Shown here piece by piece: positions 50,901-62,880 of a DNA stretch of 64,000 nt; the stretch's first letter is position 1, and the number at the start of each line of letters is the position of its first letter. The stretch is from Citrus sinensis. Taxonomy: Eukaryota > Streptophyta > Magnoliopsida > Sapindales > Rutaceae. Below the pieces are notes generated by a model. That model was not told the DNA's origin. It made no database searches and saw nothing but the letters and a program-made list of their open reading frames with translations. The position numbers were made by a program, and so were the translations under genes. The DNA lies in contig NC_068557.1 of the NCBI RefSeq assembly GCF_022201045.2, positions 7,378,001-7,442,000 on the forward strand, read 5' to 3'.

Positions 50901-53900
50901 CTCTCACATCACCAAGAATAACACGATAAGGCTCATTTGGTGGAATTTGTTTCCAGAATTCTGTATACACAAAGCAGTGACAAGGATATTCAAGATTAAT
51001 TAAGTTGCTAACCAAAATCTATTGACATTAAAGCTTACCCACAAACAAGGGAAAAAAATAATTTGATTCCTCAAACTAGAAGAAATATTCTAGAGCAAAT
51101 TGTTTTCCAAACCAGAGAAGTATGACCATAGCTTTCAGCCAAAGCATCTACGATATATCATTTTAACATTATCGTTACAAATTTGGACTTTCACAATTAA
51201 CGAAAACGCAATGGAATTCAAAGGAGATAAACCAAACCAAGGTTTCAAGAAAATAACAAGAACTTTTGAACAGTGAAGTCCAAAGAAGAAATTAGATCAA
51301 TAACACAAACCTATATAGTGTTTTGCATCTCTCTTTGAGGACCTATGAAGTCCATCTGCACGAGCACGGAGTTCGTCATTGCAACGCCACATTGATAACT
51401 GCATAGACACATTAAATTTGTTAATTGATTCATTTCTTACTCTCTTTTGGTTTATAGTTCACAAAAGCAAATCCGAAGAATGGCAACAAGAAAGGCATAA
51501 TAATTTTCATCATCCAAACCCAATGCATTTACTACCACCACCCTACAACCTCAGCCACTTCAGGTACAATCCTGGTAATACTCTAAATAATAAATAAATA
51601 AAAAGATAAGTCCATCCTTTTGATACCTCAAACATAAGGTCCTCTATTTGGGAGAAGTACAAGTTAGCAGCCATCATTCTAGCCAGTAAGCAAACATCTC
51701 TTGTAACTTCAGAAGTTACCCTGGGGTTTCCTGCAGTCCAAATCATTAGCTATTAGCATTAAAAAGTATCCTCAGATGGAAGGTATGACTCTCAGGGAGG
51801 GAGGGAGGGGGAGAGAGAGAGAAAGAGAGAGATGGGATGAAAGCAAAGACGTGATAACCTAAAGAAGGCTGACAATATAAATTTGATTAACAAATGTAAT
51901 ACTTCTATTATATACTAATGTATTATATCAATGTTAAATCTATGTATTTATTGATCAATGTTGTAATCCTAGGAGCGTGCTAACATGTATAATCATTGTT
52001 TGATAAGAACATCAATTATCATCATTAAGCTTATAGAAAAGAATACCATCACGATCTCCACCCATCCATGAAGAGAACTGAATGAGAGGAGCATTATAGG
52101 GAACACGTTCATTAATGCCAATGTTTTTCAAAGCAGTGTCAACACGGCGCAAGAATTTCGGAACTCCTTTCCAGATTGTCTCATGGAAGTAGCTCATTCC
52201 TGCTCTCATCTCATCTTGTGGGGTGGGAGGACTCCTTCGGATCTCGTCTGTACGAAAAGCAGCTTGTATCTACATGGGAGGAAAGATATATGTATTAATA
52301 AGCACGACTGTTCAACAAATAATGTTGTAGAAAAATCAATGAATAAAATCATGATTAAATTTCAAAGAGATTTTGACACCTAATATGTCTTATCAAGTAG
52401 AGTTAGGACTGGCTGGGCATTATAAAAGTGAATTACTTCAAAAATAATTCAACAGCAAGAAATTTATTTGTGGTTAGCACACAAATATTGGATCATCAAT
52501 TCATATGATTCATATGGCTAAGTTTTCTGAAGATAATAACTATCAAAATTGACGACAATACATAGAATTACAACATTGACCAATAAATAAAAGAAGAACT
52601 GGGAATTTCTCATGATATTGCAAGGGGAGAAAGCATACAGTTAGTCCAGAAGCATTAATGAACCAAATGTTGCTTTGGAAACCCATTAATAATAGACAAG
52701 AACAACATACCTCTCTCTGTAAAGCCTCATCAAGTTCTTGCTTATCATCAGGAGTAATGTCCTTAGCATACAACTGAGTCAGACAATTACGGATCCTGAA
52801 AAGTCAACAAAAGACCTATGGATTAGAATGGAAACACAAAACAATATCTTCACAACTGAGTATCAATAGATTACATGATGAAACTGACCAAGAAACTGAT
52901 CAAGGTTAAGGGACAACAAACCTTCCATGTTTTTGAAGCAAAGATCTTCGCACAGATTGGGTTGGATGTGCAGTGAAGACCAAATCGACAGTTTGATTCT
53001 TCAAAGCATCAAAAACTTCTTCTGGAGACTTCTTCAGCTGCACGACGAGCCTCTTGAGGGTCTCTTCAATGTCTGATTCGGTTGTTGCTGAATTCTCATC
53101 AACAAAGTCCCCTTTCTTTAACTTGATTCTTCGTCGATAAGCAATTTGAACTTCCTCAGCCAGGTTGGCCAAGTTAAGCATGTGGGAAAATGATTTGGTA
53201 ACGACAATAGAATCCCCAGGATCTAAACTTGTTAAAACATTACCAAGCTCCTCCAACTTTTGAGAGTCACGCTTCCCTTCATACTCAGCTGAAAGCTCAT
53301 AACATTCTTGAACCTATAGATCATATACAATTGTAAAAGACAATAAATCACCCAGTTCATTAATAATAATACACATCTCAATGCTGAATTCCCATTTAAT
53401 CAGTTTATCAGAAAAGAATGAAGGAAACTATGCATCAAATTTCAGACAGCATGATGGCTTTGTACAGTACCAATATACTAAAATGAACCCAATGCCATTG
53501 ATGTTGCAATCCAAAATAATCACTCTCAAATTCGCTCCCAACAGAATTTAGCAAATGAAATGAAAGTGAAAGGCTTTCAGCCTACTATAAATTAAAAAAA
53601 AAAAAAGAAAAAGGAGCCAGGGGAAGCTAAAATGAAAAGGCCATGCATTTGATTTAGCTAAAACCATAAGAAATCTCAATTTTTTAGAGTGCAAACTTTC
53701 AGCATTAGCTCAAACGAAGTGAAGTTCATTAGTTAAAAATAATAATAATAAAATAAATGGGTACCACATAAAATCATAATTTTATCAAACAACATGTGTA
53801 ACAACCATGAAAATCTAAACTTGGCAATCACTTCAAGGTTCAATCAAAACTTAAGCGTAATCAAAGTTAATAGTACATAACGAAACGTTACCGTTTCTCT

Positions 53901-54059
53901 GATATCGTCCCCATGCAAGTCCTGAAGAATATCAAGAAAGCGATCCAACAACAGAGCATCATACTCCACCAACTTGTCATCCTCAGAGACCTTAGCCGGT
54001 GCCAGTAGCCTCAATTGAGCATCTATTGATGCCATCTTCTCCAAATTTCTAGCAGCCAT
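47946..54059 (-). CDS. PPC: Phosphoenolpyruvate carboxylase, plant-type, C3 form
   Basis: Minus-strand exons: 54059-53892, 53313-52922, 52795-52711, 52269-52047, 51730-51627, 51398-51311, 50960-50806, 50205-49207, 48925-48539 and 48242-47946, giving 965 residues. It catalyses PEP plus bicarbonate to oxaloacetate and phosphate in the cytosol (anaplerotic). The phosphorylation site is Ser11 in [11 protein letters not shown]. Catalytic His172 lies in VFTAHPTQS, the Gly-rich loop [13 protein letters not shown] at residues 632-644, and the C-terminus is the conserved QNTG. Residue 774 is Ala (WIFAWTQ) and residue 884 is Arg (YLKQR), both the C3, malate-sensitive state. It is a plant-type, not bacterial-type, enzyme. 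Which paralogue is not determined. Confidence 0.97.
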
Positions 54060-54089
54060 TTCCCCCGCCTCCTTCTTAAATAATGCAAC

Positions 54090-54244
54090 CTGCGCAGTTA
54101 TGAACTAAAATGCAAAAGAAAGTGAAAAAAAAAATTAAAAAATCGAAATTCAATGCAACTAGATGAAAAAGAAATCGAAAACGAAAAGCATCTCGTGATA
54201 TCCTGATCGGCTTTACACGGGAAAAAGTGAATGTAACCACTTAC
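54090..54244 (-). other. Intron in the PEPC 5'UTR
   Basis: On the minus strand a donor ccg/gtaagtgg (exon edge at 54245) and an acceptor gcgcag/gttgc (exon edge at 54089) frame a 155-bp intron ending 30 bases before the ATG. Leader introns are common in plant PEPC genes. Inferred from splice-site consensus only. Confidence 0.6.
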
Positions 54245-54315
54245 CGGTTACCAGAAGATTTTAGACGACTCACGAGTTTGAGTTGAGTTGTGTTTGAACT
54301 GAAACTGTTTTGTAC

Positions 54316-54326
54316 TTTATTTATAG
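54316..54326 (-). promoter_or_regulatory. TATA box of PEPC
   Basis: The minus strand reads ctataaataaa upstream of the leader intron, about 70 bp before its donor. It is followed by a purine-rich tract in the opposite direction. Function inferred from sequence and position. Confidence 0.55.
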
Positions 54327-54329
54327 AGA

Positions 54330-55849
54330 GGGAGAGAGATTCTCATAAGCTAACCAGACTGTTCTAATTTAAGATTACTTTTAAATAGTTAGGATAATAA
54401 TATTTTATTTCCCGTATTTTGTTTATTTTCTCAAACAGGAACATAGTCTGTCTATTTGATCAAATAGGTCCTACTCCTAACTCCAGTAATCCCTGTTTTG
54501 CAACGGCCAACTTGTAGTGGATGCCTCATGAGTCCCACCAATCGATCCTTTATGTCATGCACCATGCACCATGATATGCTTAAGAGAGTGTTCGGGGCAG
54601 CTGCACTGTGGACCCTATGTTAGGGTAAGTTATCGACTAATTATTATAGTATTTTAAAAATTTTAATTTATTATCCTTCACCATATAAGTATACATTTTT
54701 TTTTTCATACAAATGATAATTAAGTTTTGCGACCGTAACTAAATATATTAATGTAATAATTTTACTACACAGCGTAAAAGTATACATAATTTTTCTATAA
54801 TATTTATAGATCTAAATAAATTATTTAGAAATAATTCCTGGAATGAAGTGTCATGCCCTCATATTTTTTGTGAATCAAGAAGGTGACGGTAGATAATTTA
54901 ACCGAGCCAGCTATCTTGAACTCAACTTATCTTTAGTGGGTCACTTATTACTATTTATAATAATATGCTTGAGGATTCTTGAAGTATCGCCAGATATAGG
55001 TTCACGTAAATGTGCTTGAAAATTTTTTTGACATCACTTTTTTTCATATTAATAAATTTATTTGCATTTAAAACAAAATTACTATAGAGGGAGAAAGGAT
55101 TATGTTAGATTGATTGAATCGGACATAAATCGTAATTAGATACTAAACAATGAACATGTTTTATTCTTGCCATTTGTTTCACTTTTTTTTTAATACATAA
55201 TTATGTTCCGATATTTTTTTTTAAGAATATATTGTCAATATTTTGATTGAACGGACCTGCGGAAGATGCAAAGCTTCTTTGAGTTACGGAAATGGTCCTA
55301 TTTACACTTGGAATATGCCTGTGAAAGAAGCATCTCCTCATATTTGTATAAAAGTAGATTCTACATTTGAAAGAAGTGGAGTTGGAATTTGTGTTATGTC
55401 AAATTAAATTTAGTACATGGAATTCGAATCTTGTTTTCACTGATCAGTGTAGAAGGATGCTTATAATTTCAGTAGATTAAGCAATTGTTTTTCTAACATT
55501 AAATTAGGTTTTCTTTTGGATATAACTAACCGTAACCTTAGTTAGGGTTAAACTCTTGACCACGTGTCATCGAGTTAAATGTGAGGGGACAGTTCTGTTA
55601 AATCATGCCTTGTGCTGTTAATTTTTTTTTAATGATAAAATTCGGTCAAGGACTTGAATGAAAAAAAAAATTAAATTTGGAAGATTTAAGTAATACATAT
55701 TAAAAACGTTTACCCTTTCAATTTATTTTACGAACATTAGGAACTCAAGTAAAAGATACAAGAAAACTGTCTAAGAGAGATTTCTCCGAATGGTGCCGAT
55801 GCACTTATTTTTAGTTATTAACCTCAAATGTTATCAACACATATAAATA
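54330..55849. other. Intergenic, no gene recognised
   Basis: PEPC upstream region. AT-rich with poly-T/A tracts, no supportable ORF. Confidence 0.6.
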
Positions 55850-56403
55850 TAGGTGGTGAAATGAGTTACGATATAATTATTCGATATAAATATGATATTA
55901 TTTTTTTATATTCGCACTGATAAATATTGACACGATTAATAAATAAATTGACAGAATAATAGAATAAATAATCTTATTGTATTTGTATTAGAATACTTCA
56001 ACATGGTTATACATTTATGAAATGAATATTAATTACTATGTTGTAATATTATTGAAAAATTAGATAATATATATGCTGAAAACTAAATTAATTATTCATG
56101 CCATATTCATATTATATTATAAATTTGTTCATGTCATGTTAACTTATTTATAACTTATTTTGAAAAATAATTTTCAAAATAAGTTATAAATAAGTTAACA
56201 TGAAGTACATATTTATTATTTTTTCAATTAATTTTTAATTTTTATATTAAATATATTATACAGGTAAACACGATTAACAAGATTAATAAGCAAGTGTATA
56301 TGTCTTTTAATATTTCAACACGATTAATAAATGAGTGATATTTATATTTGTTTAAATTTAACACGACACGAACATGATACGATTAAACGAATTGACACCC
56401 CTA
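55850..56403. mobile_element. TIR element with 10-bp target-site duplication
   Basis: The left end taggtggtgaaatgagttacg and the right end, reverse-complemented, taggggtgtcaattcgtttaa are imperfect terminal inverted repeats. The identical decamer catataaata flanks both ends (55840-55849 and 56404-56413). ACACGACACGAAC-type right ends like this are common in plant hAT/MITE families. A 10-bp duplication is longer than the usual 8 for hAT, so the superfamily is left open. It contains the perfect hairpin at 56134-56203. Non-coding. Confidence 0.75.
56134..56203. repeat. Perfect 33-bp-arm hairpin
   Basis: The arm tcatgttaacttatttataa...gaaaa (56134-56166) is followed by the 4-base spacer ataa and its exact reverse complement (56171-56203). 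It sits near the middle of the TIR element at 55850-56403. Cruciform or small-RNA-precursor potential is inference. Confidence 0.9.
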
Positions 56404-57548
56404 CATATAAATAAATATCTCTTGACAACACTTCTTGAAATTCATTAATGATAAAATTTTTATTTTCTTTATAAAAATATGAGATAAATTAAGATTTATA
56501 ATAATTTAGATCACATACTTAAAGCGTGCATTTAACAAAAGGTTTCAAACAAGTACACACGGTGCAATCAATATCAAGGGACCAATATTGTTTCTTTCTC
56601 GCAACTGGTAAACAGTAATGGACTACTGGTCCTTTCCAATGATGCTCAAATCCAATTTTGCTACATGAAGCCTACTTTTCTGGGACCAAGATTGCGAATG
56701 GACGAAATGCCTGTAATCTAAAACGTAAAATTTGTTATACCATTTTTTTTTTTTGTCTTTTGGAATCTAATTTGAATACGACTCAAAATGACTTTTTCAT
56801 TGTAGGAAAGAACATTTTCTTTGCTTTTCCTCTTTAAATGAATTAATAAGGTTCGATATCAGATGTTTATCGATACATATTTCTCAATTCATATGTATTT
56901 TATAATAAATTGTTCAATTTAAAAAAAAAAAATCTTGGGTGCTCTATGAGTATACTTCGATTAATCGTGATAATGATGGTATAAATAATAATAAATAAAT
57001 AGAAAATATACATTTCTCACACACTAAAGATTTTAAATGTCAACATATTTTAGATGTCATTTATCAATTAATTATCAATTAACAAAAAAGTTATTATTTC
57101 TAGGGACACAAAGAGGACAACAATTCAAATAAAAGAATTGTTGCTCTAGAAAAACAAAAATAAAAAATATTAACTACAAAAACAAAAAAATAAATAAAAT
57201 CACTGTCCTCGCAAATTTTGAAAGGACAATTGATTCTTGTTACCTGTGGCTTCGGGAATTTGACTTTTGATTTCCTAAGGAGGCGGGTTGCTGAAAACAA
57301 TTTTGGTCATTTTGGTGTCCAGTGGCTAGTGCCACGTGACTTTCGGCTCTCGTGAAAAAGAAAAAATGAATACGTTTATCTCCGCTGTAGTCCTAGGCAT
57401 CGACGGTACCTAAAATTCAACATTTCATAATTGAAAAACAAAAATAATAGAGAGCTAGCTCAATATGAACTCCAAATTCGATCTACATAATGAATATAAT
57501 TAAAAAATAATAAGTATATAACAACCAATTTAAATGGAATTTTCATAA
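56404..57548. other. Intergenic, no gene recognised
   Basis: AT-rich with homopolymer tracts. The minus open frame at 57100-57300 has no recognised domain and is likely chance. Confidence 0.6.
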
Positions 57549-57558
57549 TTTCATTAAA

Positions 57559-58173
57559 GGGTAATTTTTAAAAACCTCCCCAGAGGTTTGGGCTTGTTGC
57601 AAGTAGATGGCGAGAATTTATTTATTTGTAAAAAATCCCCTACCGTCAGTTAACTTTAACATTGACCGTTAGTTGACTGTGCAAAGACAATATTACCCTT
57701 AACAACAGTTTGTAGACAGAAATAACTAAAAAAAAATTTAAAATTGTTGGCGCAAAAAGTACAAACCCTATTTTTTGACAATTTTATCTTTATCAATTCC
57801 AAAGATTTACAATATCATAGGTAAAGATTATAACTATTTCATTTTCAAGTTTTTAATTTTATCTTTTTTGTATGAACTTTAAGAAAATATCAATAATTTA
57901 AAGAGGATTTTTCAAATTTTTAATTTTATTTTTTTTGTAGGAACTTTAAAAAAATATCAATAATTTAAAGAGGGTAAAATAGCCAACAATTTTAATTTTT
58001 TTTTAGTTATTTCCGTCTACAAACTGTTGTTAAGGGTAATATTGTCTTTGCACAGTCAACTAACGGTCAATGTTAAAGTTAACTGACGGTAGTAGATTTT
58101 TTATAAATAAATAAATTCTCGCCATCTACTTGCAACAAGTCCAAACCTCAGGGGAGGTTTTTAAAAATTACCC
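57559..58173. mobile_element. Long-TIR Mutator-like element with 10-bp target-site duplication
   Basis: Arms of about 192 bp (57559-57751 and 57982-58173) are nearly perfect inverted copies starting gggtaatttttaaaaacctcc. The decamer tttcattaaa flanks both ends (57549-57558 and 58174-58183). This matches TIR-type MULE structure. The core holds an AT-rich ~66-bp tandem duplication (about 57841-57906 and 57907-57973, sharing aatatcaataatttaaagagg). Non-coding and non-autonomous. Low arm divergence suggests a fairly recent insertion. Confidence 0.92.
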
Positions 58174-58183
58174 TTTCATTAAA

Positions 58184-59351
58184 TGACAAGATCAGTTTTA
58201 GTTTAAAAAATGAGGCAAAAAAATTTGGGACTATACAGTTTGAAAGAATAATAGTCAAAAGTCTGCAAGTTGGGCCCAACCGGTCTACTTAAAATAGGTT
58301 GGACCCAAAATTTGATCCGTTATGATGATTTAATGTGCTGGGCTGTGGCCCATATTTTTGCTCCATAGACCCATCCTAAATTGCATTACTCAATTATTTA
58401 AGCATACTTATTATTTTTTCAATTTATTTTTACTGAATTTGTTTAAATTTTTTATATAAACGGAGGTGAAATTGTTTTTGAATGAAACAGTGATATTTTT
58501 ACAATTAGAGAATTAATTCTTGATATCCTATTAGAAATTTACTATAAATAATTTAAAATATTTTTTTTATATCACAGTTTAGATTTCTATCCTCATTATC
58601 AGAGGAGTGTAATTGTATACGCTTTACATTAGGATAAAAATCTAACTCTATCTAGTTATATAATTAAGGAAAAAAATTGAGTCCCCTAGGATTTAAACTG
58701 CCAGTCTCACTAATGTGAAGGCAACAATGACCGAGTAGCAAAAATACAAGGCACTTACAATTTATTTATTTATTTTTTAAATTACTACATCTATAAATGC
58801 ATTACGATATGAAATCTACTAAGACTCCAAATTAATTAGGAAATTCTTAATTAAATTTTCATTTGATATTTTAATGATAATAGGATTGGTTTTATATATA
58901 AAAGGATTTGAGTTTATCAAACCATTGAAAGAGCTATACTGATGATCTGGGCCAGGTTCAACCATACCGAATGCATTAATAATGCGGAACCAGTTGTATT
59001 ATCTCAAATTTGGATGTAAAATGCTTAGGTTCAGGTTCAGGTTCAGGTTCAGGTGAACCTAAATTTCCAAAATCGGATCCGTACTACCTTGCTTTTACAA
59101 TTTATTTATTAATTAATTTTATAATTAACTAAAAGTATAAAAGAAATAAGTTAGAAAAAAAAAGAAAAAAACATAAAAGCAAAGAAAACAAATCCAAAAA
59201 CCCCAAAGCAAAACAAAACAATCACATCAGCCGCCACCTTGCAGAAAAAAAAAAAAAACTAAAGCAACACAAAACAAGCCCTAGCCACCACCTCAATCTT
59301 CATCTTCCTCATCCCCATCGGCCAACATCAATTCAATAGTTCATCAATACA
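58184..59351. other. Intergenic with AGGTTC microsatellite
   Basis: No gene visible. The hexamer aggttc repeats four times at 59027-59050. An A-rich tract lies at 59150-59270. Confidence 0.6.
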
Positions 59352-59601
59352 TGATAGGCTGCTGCTCTCAGATTAGCAATTTAGAAGCAATAAATTGAAG
59401 AGAAGAATAACGAGGAGAGATAATCAGAGAGGAAATGAGAGTTTTTTTAAGCAATTGTTATTATTTATTAATCGAACAACAGTTCCTTATATAGAGCCAA
59501 AGAAATCATACTAAAAAAATAATTCCTAATAACATAATAACTTAGTAACTAGTCCTTAACAGAAAAGAAAATAATATAGAACTAAGACTAGGATCCTAAC
59601 A
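59352..59601 (-). repeat. 3' LTR of the Ty3/gypsy element
   Basis: A 250-bp segment that, on the minus strand, starts TGTTAGGATCCTAG directly after the polypurine tract and ends CCTATCA. Its terminal 22 bases match the visible piece of the 5' LTR at 63979-64000 with four differences. Confidence 0.8.
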
Positions 59602-59776
59602 TCCTCCCCTTATAAGAAGGCAACTTGTCCTCAAGTTGGAAAGAAGGAAAACGAGCCACGAACTCATAATATTCCTCCCAAGTAGCCTCCTTCTTAAATT
59701 GACCCTGCCACTGAACAAGGAGCTTAGTAACAAGGTGATTGTTGCATTTGAAAAGTCCACTATCTAAAATGGCCAA
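59588..59776 (-). pseudogene. Chromodomain at the integrase C-terminus
   Basis: The frame reads LVQWQGQFKKEATWEEYYEF followed by FPSFQLEDKL, the typical plant chromovirus chromodomain core (VQW...ATWE) and tail. The frame then reaches a stop inside the start of the LTR. Such domains guide integration to chromatin marks (family knowledge). It remains readable although upstream pol is broken. Confidence 0.8.
59602..59611 (-). other. Polypurine tract
   Basis: The minus strand reads AAGGGGAGGA immediately before the LTR's TG, the expected primer for plus-strand DNA synthesis. Position and composition are diagnostic together. Confidence 0.8.
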
Positions 59777-59849
59777 AGGCTACCATTCTCAAGCCATAAA
59801 ATAAGGAGAATCAGAAAGCTGTTGTGATGGTGTATGAACCCTAACTTTC

Positions 59850-60960
59850 TAGTTTAAGCATGAAACATGAAAAACATGATGAACTTTGCTTGTAGCTGGA
59901 AGATCCAATTTGTAAGCCACAGTTCCAATGCTAGAAAGAATATGAAAAGTACTATAATAACACGGAGATAACTTATGAGTGCCATTAGGATGCAAAGTGG
60001 ATTGCTGATAAGGTTGAAGATGAAGATACACCCAATTCCCTTCAACAAATACTTGTATGGTTTTTATCAGCAAAAAACTTCATTTGTGACTGAGCAGCTT
60101 CCAAATTATCTTTGAGAAGACGTAAAATCATATCTCTGTCACAGAGAGCCAAGTTGACAACATGAACATTAGTTGTGCCAGGTAAGTAAAATTCGATTCG
60201 AGGTGGGGGTCGACCATATATTGCTTCAAATGGAGTCATTTTGATGGAAGAATGGAATGTAGTATTATACCACCATTCAGCCTAGGGCAACTAGTTAGTC
60301 CAAGTGAAAGGCTGGTGACCAGCAAAACATCTCAAATATCCTTCCAAAGAGCAATTAACTACTTCGATTTGGCCATCCGTTTGAGGATGATAAGTAGAGC
60401 TGTGGCATAAAGGACTGCCCTGTAATCAAAAGAATTCCTCCGAAAATTGACTAAGAAATATAGGATCACGATCGCTGACAATTATGTGAGGCATTTCGTG
60501 TAATTTAGCAATATACAAAAATTTTAGCGACAATAGCAGTTGTATAAAGATGGGATAAGGCACTGAAATGGGCGTACTTGGACAAACGATCTACCACAAC
60601 AAAAATAGTTATTTTGTCGTTAGAAAGGGAAAGACCATCAATAAAATCCATGGAGATATCTTTCTAAATTTTATCAAGGATGAGCAAAGGTTGAAGCAAC
60701 CCTAAATGATGCACATTTTTAGCCTTATTGCATTGACAGACATCACATTCAGCAGCAAATAATTTAGTAGCCCTTTTTAACCCTTTCCAGTAGAAACTAG
60801 CTTTGATTCTTTTGTAAGTGTGCAAGAATCCCAAATGGCCACTAGTTGGAGAGGCGTAAAATTCTCATAAAATTTGCTAGCACCTACTGTAAGAAGAAGA
60901 AAGAACAATCCAACCCTTGTATCACAAAATAGAGCCATCATAGGAATAATTAAGAACAAA
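59850..60960 (-). pseudogene. Integrase region, multiply broken
   Basis: Recognisable pieces include the zinc-finger Cys pair with CDVCQCNKAKN (about 60750-60720), DISMDFIDGLSLSND with the first catalytic Asp (about 60660-60620), VVDRLSKYAHF (60600-60565) and TPFEAIYGRPPPR (60235-60195). Many stops and frame changes lie between them, so no functional integrase is possible. Confidence 0.8.
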
Positions 60961-61660
60961 TTGGGAGGACTGAAGACGGTTGATAAGAAGTGACAGAGCT
61001 GGGTTGGCTTGGTACTCTTGCTTAATGTTAATAAGATGAGAAAATATTAGGGAAGAAATGACATGGAAATGTGAGTCTTCGATGTGACGAGACAAAGCAT
61101 CAACGACTGAATTTTCAGCTCCTTTCATATAAATAATTTCATAATAAAAACCTAAGAGTTTTAACAACCACAGCCATTATTCTTGAGATGAAATACATTG
61201 ATCATGGAAATACTTAAGGTTGCGATGGTCTGTAATAATTTTGAAATGCCAACCCATAAGATACGGACACCGTTTTTACACGGCGAAAACAATAGCAAGC
61301 ATTTCTTTGTCATATGTGGACATGCCTAAGTTTTTTTCCAGATAAGACTATAAGCTATTTGACAGCCCTCTCGCATGAGGACTGCACCGATTCCACAAAC
61401 AGAAGCATCACATTCTATAAAGAATGGTTTGACAAAATTAGGTAAGGCTAGAACTGGGGTGGAAGCCATGGCCTGGAGTAGCTCATCAAATGTTGCTTCG
61501 GTGGTAGGACTCCAAGTAAAATAATCCTTTTCAAGCATGTCAATTAAGGGAGCAACAATTTTTCCATACCCAACAACAAATTTACGATAGTATCTCGTCA
61601 AGTCGAGGAAGCCTCTTAAAGCTTTGATAGTTGTATGTTTAGGCCATTCAAGCATGCACT
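60960..61660 (-). pseudogene. RNase H and connection region
   Basis: FIECDASVCGIGAVLMREGCQIAYS (about 61430-61355) is the Ty3-type RNase H start with its catalytic Asp. After a frameshift it continues as ITDHRNLKYF (61240-61205) and GAENSVVDALSRH (61120-61085). The connection domain LRGFLDLTRYYRKFVVGYGKIVAPL lies just before it. Confidence 0.85.
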
Positions 61661-61769
61661 AAACTTTTTCAGAATTAACAGCTACTCCAGTAGCAGAAGC
61701 AATATAGTCCAAATATTCAACAGATGATTGAGCAAAACAATACTTTGTAAGCTTGACATAAAGATGATT

Positions 61770-62237
61770 TTATTGCAAACATTGAAGGACAATAAAGAAA
61801 TGTCGAGCATGCTCATGTAGAGAAGCACTGTAGACAAGGATATCATCAAAGAAAACTAAGACAAGTTTGAGAAGGAAGGGCTGAAAAATCTCATTCATCA
61901 AGTTCTGAAATGTTGCTGGCTTATTTGAAAGGCCAAAAGGCATAACAAGAAATTCGTAGTGGCCGTAATGAGTACGGAAGACTGTTTTCGATATATTTGA
62001 GGGATAAACTCGAATATGGTGATGACTCGAGAGAAGGTCTAGTTTACTAAAAAATGATACACCATGTAATTCATCTAATAGCTCGTCAACAATCGGAATT
62101 GGATAACGGTTTTTGATGGTAATCTTATTGAGAGCACGATAGTCGATACACATACACCAAGAACCATCTTTCTTTTTAACTAATAAAATCGAAGATGAAT
62201 AAGGACTAACATTGTACCGAATGAGCTTGGCATCCAA
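61770..62237 (-). pseudogene. Reverse transcriptase domain
   Basis: Blocks are recognisable in order: LLVKKKDGSWCMCIDYRALN, KNRYPIPIVDELLDEL, FSKLDL, VMPFGLSNKPATFQNLMNEIF and the catalytic FFDDILVYS (about 61855-61830). The usual SGYHQIR after FSKLDL is altered to a SHHHIR form. The frame ends in a stop at about 61769, and another stop occurs at about 61660 in the same frame. Confidence 0.88.
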
Positions 62238-62510
62238 AAGCTTATGAACTAGGCAATCACTTTCTTGTCTCTGAAAATGAGGGTAACAATAAGGTCACAC
62301 ATTGACAGGGGAGCTTCCAGGAAGTAATGGAATACGGTGATCAATAAAGCGTTAAGGAGGAAGTTCGATAGTTTTCGAAAAGATGCTAGAATAGGTATTT
62401 AAAACTTTAGTAATAACTGAAGGTGATGATGTATCGGTTACTGAAGTTGTTTTTCTTGAAGTAATAATCTATTAATTTCACTGTGATTTGCCAAAGCCAG
62501 AGGCAAAAAA

Positions 62511-62880
62511 TCATATCCAGTGAGTTGAACATTTCCAAGTGAACTGCATGGTTATATTTAAGAAGTCCCACAATATAATATCCAATGAACGTAACCACTT
62601 AGCACCCAACACAATGTCACAGCCACTTACTGGAAATAAGAAAAAGTCAAAGTGAAATCTGAAGCCTTGAATATTCACTGGAACGTGATAATATTTTCCC
62701 GAGCTGTTGATCACTCCACCATCAACCACAGTAACTTGAAACTGAGTTGTAGTAGTGACAGGGCACCCACATTGCTTAGCCAATGATAAATTCAAAACAT
62801 TGTGAGTAGAACTAGAGTCTATTAATATAGTGACGCCATATTTTTTTAAATTCCTTTTCAGTCGCATGGTGTTTTGTGGG
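62511..62880 (-). pseudogene. Aspartic protease domain
   Basis: TILIDSSSTHNVLNLSLAKQCGC corresponds to the retroelement protease start, where the usual D-S-G has become D-S-S. A second block, FFLFPVSGCDIVLGAKWLRSL, is typical of plant Ty3 proteases (flap and GxxWL motif). The missing Gly in the active-site triad suggests loss of activity. Confidence 0.75.
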
